64,000 nt of DNA. It comes from Hevea brasiliensis (taxonomy: Eukaryota; Streptophyta; Magnoliopsida; Malpighiales; Euphorbiaceae). The stretch covers positions 63,798,691-63,862,690 of the forward strand of contig NC_079493.1 in the NCBI RefSeq assembly GCF_030052815.1. Direction: 5' to 3'. The first letter of the stretch is position 1; every line of letters starts with the position of its first letter. A program made the position numbers and the translations under genes. The notes beneath the pieces were generated by a model. That model did not search any database, had not been told where the DNA came from, and saw nothing but the letters and a program-made list of their open reading frames with translations. This document shows, piece by piece, positions 23,018-34,702 of the stretch.

Positions 23018-24490
23018 CTCTGATAACTGTCTCTTCGCTCTGACTCAGTGTTTTCTTCCCCTCCCTCAGTCTTTGCTAACTAAGAAACACAATTTGAAGT
23101 GTTTCAGTACTCCTTTAAACTGTCTCTAACGATAATGCTTGATAATTAATTCACTGAATTCATTTATTCGCTTAGTCAACCTACTATGTCGACCCTTGGT
23201 ACATTCTAGGTAATTTAGGCTTTAATGTCATTAATATGTCACATTCGATAGTCTTTTAGGGTTGGTACATGTTACCAAATTCATTTCCGTGTATACTGCA
23301 TTTTCTTGCGATTTGCTGGATTCTGGGATACTAGTTTGACCTAGCCGGACCACCTAGTTTCCTCGGTTTTCAGGTTTCGGTCAAAACTAAAAACTTGTAG
23401 ATCTATGTCTTATTGCCCGCGGGGCAAAATTTCAGGTCATTCTGAGTTATGTAGACCAAGTTATGGTCATTTTACTATTGCTGGTCAAATTGCACCAAAA
23501 TTGGTCACTTTAGGTCACTTCAGGTTCGGCCAGTTTTTGGACCCGAACTTGTGCAAGCTGTTTGACTTACTTATGGCCATTTCTAGGCTTTGGTGTCTTC
23601 ATAAGACTTGTATATATGGGTCTTAACTATTCATGGTTAAAATTTCAGGTCAATTGGACCTGTTTTGAGTGAGTTATGGCCTAAATACTAACTGCTGCCC
23701 AAATGGTCAACTTTTAGGTCTCATTTGCACTTAATCCGGATTTGGTCATTTTTCAAGCTACCTTGCAAACAGAATTTTGGCAAGCTTCCTTTATGAAAGT
23801 TGGCACATTTTGTGCCTAGTTTCACCTCAATTAGTCTCATACCAATTGGAGCCACACTTAAAGTTATAGGCCTAAAACTCAAACTGCCTTATTGAAATTC
23901 TTGCATACACATCAAGCATCACTTTTAACACTCACCAAACTTAACATTCAAACCAATTCTGGTTGTACCACAACCTAAACATAATTCACAACACATTATA
24001 GGTCATTTTGGCAGCTTACAATTACATTCAACATACACCAACAAGTGCAGAATTTTTCAATCCAATTTACAACAATTCAGTCACGTTTTTATGCTCATTT
24101 ACATGTCCCACTTCACACCACCTTACACACACTCAAACTGCCATAACAACCAACACATTTTAACATCATTATTCCATAAACCAAGCATGAATTCCAGCAT
24201 TCTTCAAGGGTTAGCAAACTGCCACAATGGTACACTTACATTCCATTACTTTCCAAGCTTTAAATTTCATTTTACCTTTACATATACTAAGTATACATCA
24301 CCTAAACAATTTCCTATACAATATACATTTAATTCACCTTTTACAAGCACAATTAAACTGCCTTCAAGGTGCTTCCATGGCTGCCAAAAGTGCACATTCC
24401 CATTCAACATCAAAACTCAAAAATTCCTCCATAAATCAAACACCCATAACATGCTTACAAACTTTAACAAAGCAATATTCAAAAACTCAA

Positions 24491-24500
24491 ACTTACCTAT
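24491..24500 (-). other. Splice-donor motif in LTR
   Basis: Sense ATAG|GTAAGT, about 880 nt from the LTR start. Confidence 0.55.
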
Positions 24501-25151
24501 GGATGAGACTTCTAAAATCTTCACTAAACTTCTTGATTTTGGTATCAAACTCTTCCTTGTGATGTGGGGATAAACTTTAATGAAAACAAGTGTGGGAAAA
24601 GATGGCTTGATCATGGAGTTGTAATGGTTTGAAGGTGGGTGGCCATGGGAGGGTTTGAAAGCTTTCATGCGGCAATGGAACTTTTAAATTGAAGAAGATG
24701 ACTTGCAGATTGGTTAGTGGATTTACACCTGCCCATTGAGTATTTAATTTAATCCATAGTGGTCCACTCACCTTAATTAAACTCTATTATATGTTTTAAT
24801 TGATAATTACACCATTTACTCTCCATTTTTGCTATTTATATTAGGTACCCCTAAATTAATTTTTCATTATATTTTCCAAGTGTAATATTATTTATTTTTA
24901 ATGGAAATTTAGGTCAAAAGACAATTCGGGATGTCAAATGACCACAATGCCCCTGTTCGGGTTGCATTGCCGATTTTTCGGTAACACCGGGTTTTGTCCG
25001 TTTTTCGATTTCTCACTTTTCTTTGTACTAATTATTTAATTTTTCTTTGATATTTCTAATGATATTTATACTTCAATAAATATTTATTCGAGTCCTAAAA
25101 ATATTTTCCAGGGTTCCCCGCGGTCCAGGACTAGTCAACGGTCCACGCCGT

Positions 25152-25202
25152 GACTTCCCGGTACGGTCACCCATCGCTAAGGTTCTTGGCTTGCTTAACT
25201 TA
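25152..25202 (-). promoter_or_regulatory. 5S-like internal promoter segment, copy 5
   Basis: Sense AAGTTAAGCAAGCC, GATGGGTGACC (25175-25165), GGGAAGTC. T5 at 25101-25097. Confidence 0.75.
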
Positions 25203-25376
25203 GTTGCATTTCTATACTATTATTTTTCCTTTATTTTTCTTGTATTTTCTTTTATTGTATTTCATTATTTAATGTCTCCTCACTCATATCGAAGTGTAGT
25301 TCTAGGCATTCTAGCTGTCCGGACAACACTGGTCACCGGAACAGTAGAACGCACTATCGAACTTAGGGGTGTTACA

Positions 25377-25569
25377 GGTTATTAGATTCATCAGAGGTTT
25401 TCTCAATTGATTTTTCCTCTGATGGTTGTTTTTTTAATGTTCTGCCGTTCCTCAAGGTAACTGCCTTTAGTGCTCTTTGGGGTTCATCTCTAGTTGAATT
25501 GGCAGTTTACCAGTAGCCTTGCTTGAAGAACTTGCTGGCTGCGCATTTTGGTTTTCAAACATCTTATTG
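25377..25569 (-). pseudogene. Athila-like gag-pol linker fragment
   Basis: Read on the minus strand: QNAQPASSSSKATGKLP, NPKE, then KAVTLRNGRTLKKQ, corresponding to the conserved GKLP...TLRSGK-type linker between gag and protease in Athila/Tat-like elements. A stop sits within NPKEH. It is bounded by GGTTA (25377-25381) and TATTG (25565-25569), duplications made by the insertions on either side. Confidence 0.75.
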
Positions 25570-26344
25570 TATCACACTTTACCCCTCTGTAAGGCATAAC
25601 ATGATCCCGTAGAATACCTAATGAACTACTGAACTTCACCTATTGATAACTCATTAAGTACCTTAAAAGGGATTTTAAAATCATTTTCTTACTTTTAGAA
25701 GTGGTGAGCATTTTCTAATAGGTATTAAAACATTTAATTAAAGTTTGAAACTAGTTAAAATTTTTGTCCCTTTTTATTTTTTCACAAATTTTATAAAAAT
25801 TTAATTTGAAATCAATCTATATTTTGATAAAATAGTTCTTCAAATATCTAAAGAAAAAAACACTTATAATGATTTATCTCATGAACTTAACAACTTCAAC
25901 ATCCACCATAACAAATTTCAACATCATTTCTTAAATTCCAAAATTCAAATCAATAATTTCCAATTCAAAGATCATCCAAAATATTACTAAGTAATTTCAT
26001 TGAAATTAAAACAAAATACTTTGATTCATATTTCATTAAAGTTAAAACAAATTACATTAGAAAAATCCAAACTAATATTTAATACAAGCTTTATGCAACT
26101 GCTCATGACCATTTCTTACATTTACATACATTACATATATCAAAATAATTTTAATAATCAGGGTATATTGTAACACCCCTAAGTTCGGTAGTGCGTTCTG
26201 CTGTTCCAGTGACCAGTGCTGTCCGGACAGCTAGGATGCCTAGAACCACACTTCAATGAGAGTGAGGAGACATAAAATAATGAAATACAAGAAAAGAAAG
26301 TACAAGAAAAACAAAGGAAAAATGATAGCAAAGAAATGTGATCA

Positions 26345-26400
26345 AGTTAAGCAGTAGGAAACCTAGCGATGGGTGACCGTACCGGGAAGTCACGGCGTGG
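26345..26400 (+). promoter_or_regulatory. 5S-like internal promoter segment, copy 6
   Basis: AGTTAAGCAG, CCTAGC, GATGGGTGACC (26368-26378), GGGAAGTC. T5 at 26442-26446. Confidence 0.75.
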
Positions 26401-29158
26401 ACCGTTGACTAGCCCTGGACTGCGGGGAACCCTGGAAAACATTTTTAGGACTTAAATAGAACCTTGTTGAAGAATAAATCTCATTAGAAAGATCAAAGAA
26501 AAATTAAATAATTAGTACAAAGAAAAGTGAGAAATCGAAAAACAGACAAAACCCGGTATTACTGAAAAATCGGAGCGTAACTTGACAGGGCATTATGGTC
26601 ATTTGACACCTCGAATTGTCTTTTGACCTAAATGTCCATTAAAAATAAATAATATTACACTTAGAAAATAAAATGAAAAATTAGTTTAATGGTACTTAAA
26701 GTAAATAGTTAAAATCATGGGTTAATGTGGGATTAAGTGAACAATTAGATTATAAAATGATTAAATTTGTGAGTGGACAACTAATGCATAAATTAAATAC
26801 ATAATAGGGCAGCTGTAACTCCACTAAACCAGCAGAAATATTCATCTTCTCCAAAGCATTCAAACTTGCCGAATTGAAGGAAAGGAGAAGAACTCCATGG
26901 GCGTTTGCATGCAAGCTTGATCCATCCTCCATTTTCAACTCCAATCTCTTAGGTTCCTTCATGAAACTTTGTCTACACATCACAAGGAAGATATTGACAC
27001 CAAATTTGAGAAGTTTGGTGAAGGTTTATCAAGTTACAATTAAAGTTAAGTTTACATTTTTGAGAATTCCTTTGTTAAACTTTATGTTCATGTTATGGGT
27101 GTTAGTTTTGTGAAGGAAATTTTAAAGTTTAAATAGTTATTGAGATAGCCATTTTTGGACAGCCATGGGGTCACGCATTTAATGATTTATTATGCATGTA
27201 ATTGATGAGAAATAATGTTGATCATGGTGATTTAATATCCTAGTGAATTATTTCACATATATATGGTGATTTATGCACTTGGATGGGAATTGGTAAATTG
27301 TAGGGCACTTTGATGTTGAAGGACAATTTTCAGCAGCTTGGGAACACTTGAGTAAATGTATGTATTCATGGAAGTGTAGGCAGAATATTGACCTAGAAGG
27401 ATTGATGGATATGTATGGAGATTGATATTGTAAAGTGTATGTAAGATTTGTAATGGTTAGGTGTGAATGTAATGGTACTTAGAACTTGTAAATGTGAATT
27501 ATATTTGGTGTGTTGAGGGTTATTGTAATCTGCCCAAAGTAATGTTAGTGTAAAGTAGAATATGCTTTTGGTAATGTACCAAAACAGATTGGTAGAGAAG
27601 TAAACAAATTGCAAGGTAAATGTGTGTAATTGATGTGTGTTAAGCAAAGTAACCAAGGGCAGTGTACATTTTAGCCAATAAGTTTAAATGTGTAACCTCA
27701 ATTGGTATGAGACCAATTGGAGGTGGAACTAGGCACAAAATGTGCCAACTTTCATTGAGAGAACATACCAAAATTCTGCTTGCAAGGTGATGTGAAAAAT
27801 GACCAATTCGGATTAGGTACACTTGAGACCTAAAAACTGACCATTTGGGCAGCAGTGAGTGTTTAGCCCATAACTCACTCAAAACAGGTCCAATTGACCT
27901 GAAATTTTGACCAAGAATAGTTAAGACCCATACCTACAAGTCTTATGAAGACACCAAAACCCAGAAATGACCAGAAGCAAGTCAAAAAGCTTGCACAAGT
28001 TCGGGTCCAAAACCTGGCCGAACCAAAGTTGACCAAATTGACCAAAAATTGACCTAATTTGATACCAATTGACCAGCAATAGTATAATGACCATAACTTG
28101 GTCTACTTAACTCGGATTGACCTGAAATTTTGCCCCGCGTGCAATAAGACATAGATCTACAAGTTTGTAGTTTTGACTGAAACCCGAAAACCGAGGGAAC
28201 TAGGTCGTCCGGCTAGGTCAAACTAGTATCGAAATCCGACAATTTGCAATAAAATGCAAGAAAACGCAATATACATAGAATTGAGTTTGGTAACACGTAC
28301 CAAACCTAAAACCCTATCGAATGTGACATATTAATGACACCAAAACCTAATTTACCTAAAACGCATCGAGGGTTGGTATATTAGGTGATTAAGCAAATAA
28401 AGGTATTCAGTGAATTGTTTATCGAACATTATCATTAGAGGCAAATTAATTTAGCACTGAAACACTTCAAATTGTGTTTCCTAGTTAACAAGGACTCAGC
28501 AAAAGGGAAAGAAATACTGAATCAAGACCAGGAGACAAATATCAGAGGTTTGTGCACAACAACTATTTCTCTTGAATTTTTCAATTGAAATAAATATTGA
28601 CTATTTGTATATTATTGTTTTAAATTGTGGAAATGTGTTTGATGAACACTTATTGATTGAAAAACATGGTGAATGGTTTGAAACTGTGAAAAATTGTTTG
28701 AATGATATTGATGGATACTTATTGATTGAAAAGCACTGTAAATGGTTTTTGTGGAAATTGAAGTGAATTACGAATTGTGTTGCCATTTTGTGAATGAAAT
28801 TATAACTTTGGAAATTTATTGGATTCTTACGGATCATTTGAATAAAATGTTTGGAATTGTTTTGACTCACAATTGGCATGACACTGATACTATGTTCCTC
28901 CTCCATTAATGGGGTGAGTGTGATTATTCCTCCCTCTCTGACTTATCGATGCAGGGTGAGTATGATTATGTTCCTCCCTCCTTAACTTACCAGTGTGAGG
29001 TGAGTGTGGATGAGTTCTCATTATATAGCTAGCTTCCTCCCTCATTGATTTCGATTATTGGGGTGAGTGTGTCTTGTCGTGGTGTACAACACGGCATGTA
29101 CGAAAAAAAATTGTGTCATGGCTCGAATTGTGATATTGATTGGCAACATTGTATTCTT

Positions 29159-29395
29159 GATTATTTGATCGAATTGTGTTATTGATTTACAAAAGCGATA
29201 TTATTCGATTATTTGATCGAATTGTGTTATTGATTTACAAAGCGATATTATTGATTATTTGATCGAATTGTGTATTCTTGATTTACAAAGCGATATTATT
29301 GATTATTTGATCGAATTGTGTTATTGAATTGCAAAGCGATATTATTCGATTATTTGATCAAATTGTGTATGAATTGGTATCGGTATTCTTAAACT
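29159..29395 (+). repeat. Minisatellite, five starts of a 46-48 bp unit
   Basis: GATTATTTGATCGAATTGTG recurs at 29159, 29207, 29253, 29301 and 29348, spaced by TTATTGATTTACAAAGCGAT. Other LTRs here keep a single unit, so it expanded in this copy or its immediate source. Confidence 0.85.
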
Positions 29396-29560
29396 ATTTG
29401 ACTAAATTGTGTTATTATGAATTTTGATAAGTTGTGAATTGGAGTTTAAATTCCTTATGACATCCATTGTCTTGAATTTAACTATGGTTTCACGTATCCA
29501 CTATTTATATGGTTTATGAGTTATGATTTAAAGTTGTATTTGGTTAATGTTGTGCACCAT

Positions 29561-29573
29561 GAGACATTGTCTC
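29561..29573 (+). other. LTR hairpin after GCACCA
   Basis: GAGACATTGTCTC, 6-bp stem with one unpaired base; preceded by TTGTGCACCAT, followed by GTGATAGC. Confidence 0.65.
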
Positions 29574-30300
29574 GTGATAGCTTTATTCTTTGTCGCGGTG
29601 AAGACAGAGATAGAGGGCAGACTAAGTGCTAGTACTGCCAATGAGAGATTTTGGGTATAGTGAGTATACGCATTTTGTATTTTGTAATGTAATGTATATT
29701 CCTTTGTATGTATATTTTGTTTTTGGTTTTGATCAGTTACAAATTAAAATTGTACCTTGAAGTTGTAAATTAATTATGAGCTATTTGACTTTTAAAAACT
29801 GTATTATATTTACTTATCTCGGACTTTGAAAAATTTCTATGGAATTGAGTTGATAAATTGTTGTGTTGAGAAATGTATTGGAGTTGAGATTTGGAAAATT
29901 ATTGAAGTGTCTTTTTTACGAGTTTTACAAGAAGCTGTTTTATCCAAAATACAGATGGCACTCTGCCAAAATTTTTACAGAAATTTCAAATAAATCAAAT
30001 GAGTTAATTGTTTCACTTCAGTTCACAAAAGTTTTTAACACCTGTAAATAGTGCTCACCACTGTAAAAGAAGTAAGAAAAGTTTTTAAAAATCCCTTATA
30101 GTGTACTTAATGGGTTATCAGTAGACGAAGTTGGTAATTCATTAGGTATACTACGGGATCATGTTATGCCTTACAGAGGGGTAGGGTGTGACATATATAA
30201 TATACCCGATAAACTTCAGAGTAGGTCGCTCCTCAATCCTCAGTAGCTCACTCTGCTGCTCCTATAGTCTCAATATCTGTGACAGCAATAACAGTCATCG

Positions 30301-30318
30301 CTGAGTACTATGACTCAG
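30301..30318 (-). other. LTR hairpin after GCACCAC
   Basis: CTGAGTACTATGACTCAG, 6-bp stem; flanks ATCG and GTGGTGCACAA. Confidence 0.7.
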
Positions 30319-31529
30319 TGGTGCACAACATACTAAAATACATTTATGCATAATTCAAAACACATTTATTTAAATATTGGACTGAATATGAATAACAGAT
30401 ACAAAACATGATTTATCAATTTTTAGTCCAAACAGTCTCATTTAGGAAATCTCAAAACAAATTTCATAAAAACATACAGTTATATCATGCCATTAGCAAT
30501 ATATTCATCTCAATAGCCAGAGGCTTATGAGAAATTATATCACAAGGCTAGCTAGCTCAAATATATGGATATCCATTCAATTTCTTCTTCTACTGGCACA
30601 CACCTCAACACTTCAGCCAGAGAAAGAATTAAAAATCAAAACTAATTTCCCCCACTAGTCATGCTAGTGAGGTATTCAAATATATGGTCATGACACTATG
30701 GTTTCAAAACTATCTTAACAATTTATCAAACATTTATTGCCATTTCAAACACAGACAAGTAAACTTTCAACAATTTAAGTCAAAAAGCATCATAAACATT
30801 TTGCAATATAAGTAATTCATTTCATGCACTTTGTAAATGAATTTTAAAGAATATCAATGTTTTGCACAAACCTTATGCGAGTTGCCTCTTGGCCTTGACT
30901 CGATGCCTCGGGTTCTGTCACACCTACCCTCGATGGGCATAACATGATCCGTAGTATACCTAATGAATTACCAACTCCGTCTCACGATAACCCATTAAAT
31001 ACACTACAAGGGATTTTAAAAACTTTTCTTACTTCTTTTACAGTGGTGAGCACTATTTACAGGTGTTAAAGACTTTGGTGAACTGAGTGAAATAACTAAC
31101 TCAATTGGTTTATTTGGAATTTCTGTAAAACTTTTGGCAGAGTGCCATCTGTATTTTGGATAAAACAGTTCTTCAGAAAACCTGTAAAAAGTACTTCAAT
31201 AATTTTCCAAATCTCAACTCCAATACATTTCTCAACACAACAATTTATCAACTCAATTCCATAGAAATTTTTCAAAGTCTGAGATAAGGAAATATAATAC
31301 AGCTTTTACAAGTCAAAATAGCTCGTAATTATTTTACAACTTCAAGGTACAATTTGAATTTACAACTGCTCAAAACCAAAAACAAAATGTACATACAGTG
31401 TCATACATTACAGTACAAAATGCAAAATATTGGTATACTCATTATACCAGGAAATCCCTCGCTGGATGTATATGCAGCCTAGTCTGCTGCCATGCGTCTC
31501 TACCTGCGGCAAAGAATAAAGCTATCATT

Positions 31530-31544
31530 TGAGACAATGTCTCA
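31530..31544 (-). other. LTR hairpin after GCACCAC
   Basis: TGAGACAATGTCTCA, 7-bp stem with a one-base loop. Confidence 0.68.
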
Positions 31545-32220
31545 GTGGTGCACAACATTAACCAAATACAATTTCAAATCACAATTCATAAGTCATGTAA
31601 ATAGTGGATACTTAAAATCATAGTTAAATTCAAGACAATAAATGTCAACAAGAATTTAAACTCCATTTGTCAATATCACAATAATTTTCCATAAGTCAGA
31701 TCATGTTTGAATTCAAAAGACAGTATATGTCAATGAGAGTTTAAATCAATTTCACAATCTCACAATACATAATAATGCAATTTAGTCAAATAATTTAAGA
31801 ATACAGTGTTGCCAATTCATTCACAACTTAAGCCATGACACAAATTTCCGATCAATGCCGTGTTGTACACCACGACAAAGCAATCACAACCTCACTAATC
31901 GAAATCAATGAGGAAGGGGAGCTAGCTATATAATGAGTACTCATCCGATCACCTCAACTGGTAAACCAGAGAGGGAAAAATAAACGATCACGACTCCATA
32001 AATGGAGAAGGAAATAAACGATCACAACCCCATAATTGGAGAAGGAATGATACGATACTGTCATGCTAAGTGTGAACACAAAATCAATTCCAAACATTTT
32101 ATTAAAATGATTTGTGAGAATCAATAAATTTCAAAGTCATAATTTCATTCACAAAATGGCAACACAATTCATAATTAACTTCGATTTTCACAAATCACAC
32201 TAAACTAATTTTCCCATAAT

Positions 32221-32505
32221 TTCAAACCATTTACAATGCTTTTAAGCAATAAGTATCCATCAATATCATTCAAACAATTTCTCACAGTTTCAAATCATTT
32301 ACAATGCTTTTCAAGCAATAAATACCCATTCAAAGACATTTCCACAATTTAAAACAATAATGTACAAATAGTCAATATTTATTTCAATTGAAAAATTCAA
32401 AAGAAATATTCGTTGTACACAAACACAATTTAAAACAATAATATACAAATATTCAATATTTATTTCAATTGAAAAATTCAAAAGCAATAGCCGTTGTGCA
32501 CAAAC
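32221..32505 (-). repeat. Two adjacent tandem duplications in the LTR
   Basis: CAAACCATTTACAATGCTTTT recurs after 67 bp (32223, 32290). Next, CACAATTTAAAACAATAAT...TTGTACACAAA recurs after about 81 bp (32343, 32424). The second is the same module duplicated at 16584 and 22841. Confidence 0.8.
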
Positions 32506-33992
32506 CTCTGATGACTGTCTCCCTGGTCTGACTCAGTATTTCCTTCCCTTTCCCTGAGTCTTTAGTAACTGAGAAACACAATTTGAAGTGTTTCAGTGCT
32601 AAATTATATTGTTTCTGACGATAATGTTTGGTAAATAATGCACTGAACTCAATTTTTCACTTAATCACCTAATATACCGACCCTCGTTGCGTTTTAGGTA
32701 AATTAGGTTTTAGTGTCGTTAATATGTCACATTTGATAGGGTTTTAGGTTTGGTACGTTTTACCAAAGTCATTTCCTTGTTTAGTGCATTTTAATGCAAA
32801 TTGCTGGATTCCGGGACACTGGTTTGACCTAACCGGACGATCTAGTTCCCTCGGTTTTCGGGTCTCGGTCAAAACTACAAACTTGTAGATCTAGGTCTTA
32901 TTGCACGCGGGGCAAAATTTCAGGTCAATCCGAGCTAAATAGACCGAGTTATGGTCATTATACTATTGCTGGTCAAATGGTACCATTTTAGGTCAATTTT
33001 TGGTCAATTTGGTCAACTCTGGTTCGGCCAGTTTTTGGACCCGAACTTGTGCAAGTTGTTTGACTTGCTTATGGTCATTTCTGGGCTTTGGTGTCTTCAT
33101 AAGACTTGTAGGTATGGGTCTTAACTATTCATGGTTAAAATTTCAGGTCAATTGGTCCTGGTTTGGGTGAGTTATGGCCTAAACACTCACTGCTGCCCAA
33201 TTGGTCATTTTTCAGGTCCTAATTGCACCTAATCCGAATTGGTCATTTTTTTAGGTCACCTTGCAAGCAGAATTTTGGTATGGTTTCTCAATGAAAGTTG
33301 GCACATTTTGTGCCTAGTTTCACCTCAAATTGGTCTCATACCAATTGAGGTTACACATTTAAGGTTATAGGCTAAAATGTACACTGCCCTCACTATGCCT
33401 TTCACACCCCACTTCAAACACACATTTAACTTGCAAAGTTTACTTCCATACCCTACCAATCTGTTTTGGTACATTACCAAAAGCATTATCTACTTTACAT
33501 TAACATTATTTTGGGCAGATTACCATTACCCTCAACACACCAAATATCATTCACAATTACAATTTCTAATTACCATTACAAACACACCTAACCATTACAA
33601 ATTTTACATACACTTTACAATATCAATCTACATACATCTCATCAACCTTCTAGGTCAATATTCTGCCCACACTTCCTTCAATATATACCATTACTCAAGT
33701 GTCCCCACGCTGCGCAAACCATTCTTCAACATCAAAGTGCCATCCAATTTACCAATTCCCATCCAAGTGCATAAATCACCATATAAACATGAAATAATTC
33801 ACTAGGTTACTAATTCATCATGATCAACACCATTTCTCATCAATTATATGCACAAATATCTCATCAAAAACGTGACTCATGGCTGTCCAAAATGAAAACA
33901 ACAATAACCTTTCAAACTCAAAATTTTCCTTCACCAAACCAACACCCATAACATGAACATAAACTTTAACAAAGAAATTCTCAAAAATGCAA

Positions 33993-34002
33993 ACTTACCT
34001 TT
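33993..34002 (-). other. Splice-donor motif in LTR
   Basis: Sense AAAG|GTAAGT, about 877 nt from the LTR start. Confidence 0.55.
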
Positions 34003-34652
34003 AATTGTAACTTGCTAAACCTTCACCAAACTTCTCAAAATTGGTATCAATATCTTCCTTGTGATGTGTAGACCATTTTTCATGAAGGAACCTAAGTATT
34101 TAGAGATGAAATGAAGGGAGAAGATGAAGCTCATGCAAAACGTCAATGGTGGGTTCCTTCACTCTTCAATTCGGCAAGTTGAATGCAAATGAGGAAGATG
34201 ACTTATTCAGCTGCATTTTAAGTGTACACATGTCCCACTATGTATTTAATTAATCCCCTTAGTGGTCCACTTAGTCACTTAATCATATAATAAGCTAAAT
34301 TCCCACTTATTCCATATTTAACCTTTAATTTCTACTATTTACTTTAGGTACCACCAAATTAATTTTTCATTTCATTTTTTTAAGTGTAATATTATTTATT
34401 TTTAATGGATATTTAGGTCAAAAGACACTTCGGGATGTCAAATGACCATAATGCCCCTGTTCGGGTGGCATTCTTGATTTTTCGGTAACATCGTATTTTG
34501 TCTATTTTTCGATTTCTCACTTTTCTTTGTACTAATTATTTAACTTTTCTTTAATCTTTCTAATGAGATTAATTCTTCTATAAGGTTCTATTTATGTCCT
34601 AAAAATGTTTTTCCAGGGTTCCCATGATCCAGGCAGATCAACGGTCCCATTT

Positions 34653-34702
34653 GTGACTTCGGTGCGGTCACCCATCGCTAGGTTTCCGGCTCGCTTAACT
34701 TG
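34653..34702 (-). promoter_or_regulatory. 5S-like internal promoter segment, copy 7
   Basis: Sense AAGTTAAGCGAGCC, GATGGGTGACC (34676-34666), then GAAGTC with two bases lost. T5 at 34605-34601. Confidence 0.72.

Larger units (their letters stand above)
15371..25376 (-). mobile_element. Gag-only Tekay-related element with large LTRs
   Basis: 10,006 bp, minus strand, TSD GGTTA at 15366-15370 and 25377-25381. LTRs 15371-19117 and 21628-25376 differ at about four positions in the first 260 bases by eye, so this is a fairly recent insertion. The internal region is only 2.5 kb: PBS, a decayed gag, and about 1 kb of non-coding sequence up to the PPT. Protease beyond its start, RT, RNase H, integrase and chromodomain are all absent. 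It must have moved with enzymes from relatives such as the element at 2774-14755. Confidence 0.93.
21628..25376 (-). repeat. 5' LTR of the gag-only element (3749 bp)
   Basis: Colinear with 15371-19117. Modules: 5S-like box 25152-25202, splice donor 24491-24500, hairpin 22258-22274. GGTTA follows at 25377-25381. Confidence 0.93.
26169..30193 (+). mobile_element. Solo LTR (4025 bp)
   Basis: TGTAACACCCC at 26169 to GTAGGGTGTGACA at 30193, with TATAT on both sides (26164-26168, 30194-30198). It is plus strand, opposite to its host LTR, and has no internal sequence. The host reads GGGTATAT then AATATACCC across the insert, confirming the join. Modules: 5S-like box 26345-26400, hairpin 29561-29573, and a private minisatellite at 29159-29395. 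The splice-donor site is damaged (AAAGTTAAGT near 27046). Confidence 0.92.

Noticed and set aside
27393..27656. Minus-strand open frame of 87 codons, similar to one at 56610-57008
   Set aside because: It is the same LTR antisense region in another copy. The similarity is at DNA level, with frames shifted between copies.
29159..29395. CRISPR-like array
   Set aside because: Repeats are contiguous minisatellite units of 46-48 bp without unique spacers, in plant retrotransposon DNA.
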